A stretch of 64,000 nt of DNA from contig NZ_CP049888.1 in the NCBI RefSeq assembly GCF_011304355.1, positions 620,001-684,000 on the forward strand. Reading direction: 5' to 3'. The stretch's first letter is position 1, and each line of letters begins with the position of its first letter. Source of the DNA: Weissella coleopterorum. Lineage in GTDB: Bacteria > Bacillota > Bacilli > Lactobacillales > Lactobacillaceae. The position numbers and the translations under genes were made by a program. The notes beneath the pieces are model-generated. The model was not told the origin of the DNA. It worked only from the letters and a program-made list of their open reading frames with translations, and did not search any database. Shown piece by piece: positions 59,863 through 64,000 of this stretch.

Positions 59863-60969
59863 ATGGAATATAAATTTTTAGACTCGATAAAATTGAAACA
59901 TGGGGCATATTTAAGAAATAGAATAGCTATGGCGCCTACTACTTTGGATTCATCATTTTATGATGGGCATATATCTAAAGATGAAGTTGAATATTATGCA
60001 ATACGCTCTGGTGGTCCGGGAATGGTCATTGTTGAAACAGCGTATATTAATGACACAGCGAAGGGATTTCCTGGACAAATAAGTATTGCTAACGATAGTT
60101 TGATTACAGGACTATCACAAATTGCTTCAAGTATTAAAAATGGTGGTGCTAAAGTAGTTATACAGTTACACCATGCAGGAAGATTATCGAATCATATGTT
60201 ATTAAATGATAATCAGCCGGTAGCGCCTTCATCAATTACAGACCCTAGTGGAGGTGAATTGCCTAGGGAATTAAAATATGAAGAAATAGAAAAAATAATT
60301 GATGATTATGGGAAGTCTGTTAAAAGAGCTATTAGTGCCGGCTTTGATGGTGTTGAGATACAAGGTGCAAATCGTTTCTTGCCACATCAATTTTTTTCAC
60401 GTCAATCTAACCAGCGAGAAGATAAATGGGGAGATAAATATAATTTTATTATAGATTTGCTTAAAAAAATATCTAACGTTGTTGAAAAATATGCACCTAA
60501 TGATTTTATTGTTGGTTATAGAATTAGCCCAGAGGAATCATTTTTCGGTGGGTATCACTATTTTGATGCAATCGAATTAGTTAATGTGATAACTAAAGAG
60601 AGTTGTCTAGATTATATTCATTTATCACAGCTTGACGCAGTCGGTACGCCTTTTATAGATAAGGATATAAAAACTCCGTTGGTTACACTATTTAGGTAAT
60701 CTTTAGATGAAAAGGTTGCATTAGTTACCGTTGGAGGAGTTCGTAAAGCGTCTCAAGCAGAGGAAGCTATAGATGCTGGGGCAGATATTGTTGCAATGGG
60801 TATTCAACTAATGATTGAACCAAAATGGGTTGAAAAACATGAAAGACATGAGGAAAGTGGGATACGTTATGTTTTATCAAGGGCTGACTATTATGATTTA
60901 AAGATACCTGAGCCTGCCGTGAGAATGTGGTTAGAAGGGAAATTAAATCACAGATTTACGTTTGCAACG
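59863..60969 (+). pseudogene. Old yellow enzyme-like NADH:flavin oxidoreductase, broken
   Basis: The frame starts at ATG 59863 (GGAGG eight bases upstream) with KLKHGAYLRNRIAMAPTT, VIQLHHAGRLS and the segment VEIQGANRF, which in family members normally reads VEIHGAN, so a flavin/substrate histidine is replaced. An in-frame TAA at 60697-60699 interrupts it; the same frame then continues SLDEKVALVTVGGVRKASQA ... GADIVAMGIQLM, the expected FMN-phosphate region. At about 60970 homology ends abruptly at an IS30 fragment. So the gene has both a nonsense codon and a lost 3' end. A truncated product of about 278 residues is unlikely to work. Confidence 0.85.
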
Positions 60970-61682
60970 GACGAAAAACAACACTTACCCCCAAATACGC
61001 CATAATTATTAGTAATCATCTTCGATTGACTTGGTCTTCTGAACAGATCGCTCTACATTTCAAGCTATGTACTAAATCAATTTATAATTGGATTTATCGT
61101 GAAATTATTGATTTTAGTTCATAATTATTACCTGATAAGGCTCGACGACGTAAACGTAAGCATGAAAAACGTGGAACCTTTAAGATTGAGGCTACAATTG
61201 ATCAAAGACCAGATAACGTTAATAAAAGAAATGAATTTGGGCACTATTCTGTCATCCCGGGGTCAATCTAAATAATGCTTAGAGACCTTTGTGGAACGAC
61301 GTAGTAGATTTATTTGGGCAATTAAAATTTCAGATAGTACCAAGAAGTCTATGAATAAATTTGGTTCAACCGATAAATCGATTACGGTTTATCATGGTAA
61401 AGAATTCTCTAGTTATCAAAAATTAAATGAAAAATACAAACTACCAGTTTACTTTTGACATCCATATGCTCCATGGGAAAAAAGATTCAAATGAATATTT
61501 TAACCGTAAAATACGGTTGTTTTTCGCAAAAAAATTAATTTTTAAACAGTATATGAAAACGAGGTCTTAGAAGCGCTTGAAATAATTAATAGTCGACCGC
61601 TAAAGATAATAAATGTAAATACTGACATATCTGTATTTAGAAATTATTTTGATGAGTTTTCGTATTAAAGGTGCAATCTCCG
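60970..61682 (+). mobile_element. Decayed IS30-family element, right copy (5'-truncated)
   Basis: From about 60970 (ACGAAAAACAACACT) the sequence is homologous to the reverse complement of the left copy from 29258 down. It includes the same TAA after IIDFSS, the DDE-region text (KIEATIDQRPDNVNKRNEF, FIWAIKISD) and a decayed right end at about 61654-61682. It has its own extra indels (near 61242-61290) and stops. About 290 bases of the 5' end are missing at the junction with the flavin oxidoreductase pseudogene. Its right end faces holA. Confidence 0.83.
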
Positions 61683-61694
61683 ATAAACAAAAAA

Positions 61695-61703
61695 TGTTAT
61701 GAT
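61695..61703 (+). promoter_or_regulatory. Extended -10 promoter of holA
   Basis: TGTTATGAT fits TGnTAtaAT and lies just beyond the IS30 right end, 45 bases before the holA start. Confidence 0.4.
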
Positions 61704-61748
61704 GATATGTATGGATTGAAAAATGGTTTTGGTGGAGGACGCAGTTTA

Positions 61749-62771
61749 ATGACGGTTAATTTAAAAACAATTGAAGATGATATTGCGAGAGGTAAAATTG
61801 CACCGGTCTACCTAATACAGGGAACTGATCAATATTTAATGTATCAAGCGCGTCAATTATTTGTAAATATCATTCCTAAAGATGAGCAATCAATGAATTT
61901 TGGTACGTATGATCTTAAGGAACAAAATTTAGCTAATGCGTTAGATGATGCACGATCAATGCCATTTTTTGGTGAACGCAGAGTGGTAATTATTGATAAT
62001 GCATATATTTTAACGGGAGAACAGATAAAAAATAAATTGGATCAGCATCCTGAAGAATTAGTTAATTATCTACAACATCCAGAACCACAAACGATCTTAA
62101 TATTAATGGCACCGTATGATAAATTAGATCGTCGAAAAAAACTCACTAAATTGTTACAAGAACAGAGTGTGCATCTTGCCTTTGGTAATCTAACTGAAAA
62201 TGACGTTCGAAAAATAGTTGCGCGTGAATTACAAAGTAAAGACTACACAATATCCCCAAAAGCCTTACAACGTTTATTTCAGATAACCAACATGAAATTA
62301 TCTCAAATTATGCAGGAAATACAGAAATTGATGCTATATGCACTACCAGCAAGAGAGATAAGTGAGCAAATGGTGCAGGAAACAGCGATCAAAACATTAA
62401 ATGATAGTGTTTTTGATCTGATTGACTTAATTATTAAATTTAATGTTAACCAAGCGGTCCTTCTCTATCATCAACTTATCTTAAATGGGGAAGAGCCATT
62501 ACGACTTCAAGGCGCTATGACTACGCATTTTAGGCTACTATTACAAGTTAAGTCAGCAACAACGAGTGAACAAGGAACTGCAAAAGAGTTGGGTGTTCAT
62601 CCATATCGAGTTAAGTTGGCACGCCAAACGGTTCGAAACTTTCCGTATCAACAATTGGCTAAAATTTATTTGGAATTAGTTAAAATGGAACAACAATTGA
62701 AAACAACGCAACGTGATCCAGAATTATTATTTGAACTGTTTATTTTACAGGTTGGACGGAACGTTAACTAA
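61749..62771 (+). CDS. holA: DNA polymerase III delta subunit
   Basis: 340 residues of the clamp-loader delta subunit. Typical stretches are APVYLIQGTDQYLMYQARQLF at the N-terminus, LDDARSMPFFGERRVVIID and the AAA+ lid (DVRKIVARELQSKDYTISPKALQRLFQIT). It opens the beta clamp at the replication fork. The frame is open further upstream into IS30-derived sequence, but ATG 61749 has GGAGG ten bases upstream and gives the family N-terminus (MTVNLKTIEDDIARGKI). It is the expected neighbour of rpsO/rpsT in Lactobacillales. Confidence 0.94.
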   Translation: MTVNLKTIEDDIARGKIAPVYLIQGTDQYLMYQARQLFVNIIPKDEQSMNFGTYDLKEQNLANALDDARSMPFFGERRVVIIDNAYILTGEQIKNKLDQHPEELVNYLQHPEPQTILILMAPYDKLDRRKKLTKLLQEQSVHLAFGNLTENDVRKIVARELQSKDYTISPKALQRLFQITNMKLSQIMQEIQKLMLYALPAREISEQMVQETAIKTLNDSVFDLIDLIIKFNVNQAVLLYHQLILNGEEPLRLQGAMTTHFRLLLQVKSATTSEQGTAKELGVHPYRVKLARQTVRNFPYQQLAKIYLELVKMEQQLKTTQRDPELLFELFILQVGRNVN

Positions 62772-62789
62772 TGAACTTTAGATTAGTGT

Positions 62790-62818
62790 TTGCTATTTAC
62801 GATGGGATAGGATACACT
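62790..62818 (+). promoter_or_regulatory. Promoter of rpsO
   Basis: TTGCTA (62790-62795), 17-base spacer, TACACT (62813-62818). Confidence 0.6.
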
Positions 62819-62824
62819 AATTAA

Positions 62825-62923
62825 GTGCATTTTAGTACACGACCTTATTCTCTGTTTTCCCGGATCACCGTCGGATTACGTAGAATAGGGCGACATTTTA
62901 TTTATGAAAGGTGGAAAATTCCA
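62825..62923 (+). promoter_or_regulatory. Structured rpsO leader (possible S15 autoregulatory RNA)
   Basis: CCTTATTCT (about 62843) can pair with AGAATAGGG (about 62882) around an inner CCGG...CCG/CGG element, ending shortly before the GAAAGGTGG ribosome binding site. S15 represses its own mRNA through leader structures in several bacteria; whether this one does is inference. Confidence 0.4.
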
Positions 62924-63193
62924 ATGGCAATTTCTGCAGAAAAAAAGACAGAAATCATGAAGGAGTTCGCACGTCACGAAGGTGATACTGGTTCAGTTGA
63001 AGTACAAGTTGCAGTTTTAACTGCTGACATCAACTCATTGAACGAGCATATGTCTGAACACAAGCATGATTTCCATTCACAACGTGGATTGATGAAGAAG
63101 ATCGGTCGTCGTCGTAATTTGTTACGTTACTTACGTAATAATGATGTGGCTCGTTACCGTGAGTTAATCGCTAAGCTTGGTTTGCGTCGTTAA
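62924..63193 (+). CDS. rpsO: 30S ribosomal protein S15
   Basis: 89 residues, the standard length, beginning [33 protein letters not shown] and containing the 16S-binding [41 protein letters not shown] precedes ATG 62924; the open frame further upstream is the leader. It binds the central domain of 16S rRNA. Confidence 0.98.
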   Translation: MAISAEKKTEIMKEFARHEGDTGSVEVQVAVLTADINSLNEHMSEHKHDFHSQRGLMKKIGRRRNLLRYLRNNDVARYRELIAKLGLRR

Positions 63194-63244
63194 TCTTTTA
63201 ACCCGTAGACACTGTAAGACATAAATCATCAAAGGAGAATTGAC

Positions 63245-63496
63245 ATGCCAATTATTGAAGGTTCAATTAAGCGTGCTCGTTTGAACAAAGTACAACGCGA
63301 GCGTAATATTGCCCAAAGTTCAGCATATCGTACCGAAGTGAAGAAGTTCCGTAAAGCTGTTGAAGCTGGAGCGGATAATTTACAAGAATTATATGTAAAT
63401 GCTTCTTCAGCACTTGATCGTGCTGCTGTTAAGGGTTTGATTGCAAAGAATAAAGCTGCTCGTGATAAGTCACGTTTGGCTTCTTTGCTTAAGTAA
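63245..63496 (+). CDS. rpsT: 30S ribosomal protein S20
   Basis: 83 residues, basic and helical ([33 protein letters not shown] ... [22 protein letters not shown]), matching S20. AAAGGAGAA precedes the ATG. It binds the 5' domain and helix 44 of 16S rRNA. Followed by two terminators. Confidence 0.97.
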   Translation: MPIIEGSIKRARLNKVQRERNIAQSSAYRTEVKKFRKAVEAGADNLQELYVNASSALDRAAVKGLIAKNKAARDKSRLASLLK

Positions 63497-63506
63497 TAAA
63501 AATTAT

Positions 63507-63535
63507 ATCAACTAGTCTTGGCTAGTTGATTTTTT
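63507..63535 (+). terminator. Intrinsic terminator 1 after rpsT
   Basis: ATCAACTAG / CTAGTTGAT perfect 9-bp stem with a TCTTGG loop and TTTTT. Confidence 0.9.
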
Positions 63536-63572
63536 AAAAAGGTTATTGGAATTTTTCCAATAACCTTTTTTT
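63536..63572 (+). terminator. Intrinsic terminator 2 after rpsT (bidirectional)
   Basis: AAAAAGGTTATTGGAA pairs with TTCCAATAACCTTTTT; A-run and T-run on the two sides allow termination from both directions. Confidence 0.88.
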
Positions 63573-63636
63573 ATTGGTGTGCGGTATATTTTGGTAAAAA
63601 CAGCTATCTTTTTTAAATAAAATATCATGATATAGG

Positions 63637-63693
63637 TTGACATAATATAATACGTCATATAATATAAGAGAGTAATATATTATACGAAGTATA
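63637..63693 (+). promoter_or_regulatory. Promoter and palindromic operator of the ABC transporter gene
   Basis: TTGACA at 63637-63642 with TATAAT at 63658-63663 (15-base spacer) or TAATAT at 63660-63665 (17). The -10 region is part of a perfect 9-bp inverted repeat TATAATATA (63658-63666) / TATATTATA (63676-63684), overlapped by a second palindrome TATAC-GAA-GTATA (63681-63693). Likely a repressor site. Confidence 0.6.
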
Positions 63694-63730
63694 GCGTTAT
63701 TTTGAAAACAATATTAATAGGAGTACAATA

Positions 63731-64000
63731 ATGAATATTTTAGATGTCAAAAATGTGTCAAAGATTTACGGAAAAAAAGGTGAAAAACAGCATGAAGCTC
63801 TAAAAAATCTGAGCTTTTCGATGGAAAAGGGTGAATTTATTGCCATCATGGGTGCTTCTGGCTCTGGAAAATCAACCTTATTGAATTCCATTTCTACACT
63901 TGATACACCAACTACGGGTGAAATTATGATTGATGGTGAATCAACCAGCAATCTAACGGGGCGTAAATTGGCTCAATTCCGTTCGCAAAAAATTGGATTT
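63731..64000 (+). CDS. ABC transporter ATP-binding protein (partial, MacB/BceA type)
   Basis: The first 90 codons only; the window ends inside the gene. Start ILDVKNVSKIYGKKGEKQHEALKNLSFSMEKGEF, Walker A GASGSGKST, Q-loop region not yet reached at SQKIGF. The GKKGEKQHEALKNLSF layout is that of BceA/MacB-type ATPases, which pair with an FtsX-type permease in antimicrobial-peptide resistance or export. AGGAG precedes the ATG. The permease would lie beyond the window. Confidence 0.9.
   Translation, partial: MNILDVKNVSKIYGKKGEKQHEALKNLSFSMEKGEFIAIMGASGSGKSTLLNSISTLDTPTTGEIMIDGESTSNLTGRKLAQFRSQKIGF

Noticed and set aside
60796..61124. Two overlapping ORFs reading from the flavin oxidoreductase end into IS30 sequence
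   Set aside because: They are chimeric open stretches across a pseudogene/IS30 junction, not genes.
61671..61748. Upstream extension of holA
   Set aside because: It begins in the IS30 right end and precedes the probable promoter and ribosome binding site; the family start is at 61749.
62825..62923. N-terminal extension of rpsO
   Set aside because: S15 is 89 residues from ATG 62924 with a good ribosome binding site; the upstream open frame is the structured leader.

Overview
The window comes from a low-GC Gram-positive bacterium of the family Lactobacillaceae. The housekeeping gene order (xseA-xseB-ispA-tlyA-argR-recN, gmk-rpoZ, relQ-nadK-rluD-mgtE, T-box-alaS-ireB-ruvX-DUF1292, holA-rpsO-rpsT) is typical of Lactobacillales. 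A very large LPxTG serine-rich adhesin with a KxYKxGKxW signal peptide fits the same group. A Weissella/Leuconostoc-like genus is plausible, but that is inference from gene content; no rRNA gene is present.

Positions 1-13.8 kb and 17.0-28.5 kb are ordinary chromosome: the 3' end of valS, folC, an rRNA methyltransferase, a Gfo/Idh oxidoreductase, a DEAD-box helicase, the folD-to-recN operon, gmk-rpoZ, the relQ operon, an MFS exporter, T-box-regulated alaS with its followers, and a padR/DUF1700/DUF4097 envelope module. A three-gene galactofuranose cassette (DUF4422 transferase, GT2 transferase, UDP-galactopyranose mutase) lies between two strong terminators at 13.8-16.85 kb.

Positions 28,535-61,682 form an accessory island bounded on both outer edges by the right ends of two decayed IS30-family elements in opposite orientation. 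The island carries a complete-looking accessory Sec system dedicated to one glycosylated adhesin: secA2, a Gtf3-like transferase, gtfA, gtfB, a 59-codon SecE/Asp4-like gene, secY2, asp1, asp2, asp3 and an 18.4-kb gene for a 6127-residue serine-rich repeat protein. GtfA/GtfB and the Gtf3-like enzyme would glycosylate the serine repeats in the cytoplasm, Asp1-3 and SecA2 would deliver the protein to SecY2, and sortase would anchor it at LPETG. secY2 carries an apparent single-base frameshift that detaches its last transmembrane helix.

The most striking signal is just upstream of secA2. A short ORF (29,698-29,901) with a good ribosome binding site contains 18 perfect tandem copies of the pentamer GCACA and then runs straight through a strong intrinsic terminator hairpin. 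With 18 copies the frame is open past the hairpin; either other frame stops 24 to 28 bases before it. I propose that repeat slippage switches translation through the hairpin, and so transcription of the whole adhesin-secretion operon, on and off: a phase-variable, translation-coupled attenuator. This is inference from sequence and needs experiment.

After the island the window returns to core genes (holA, rpsO, rpsT) and ends inside an ABC transporter ATPase gene preceded by palindromic operator-like sequence.
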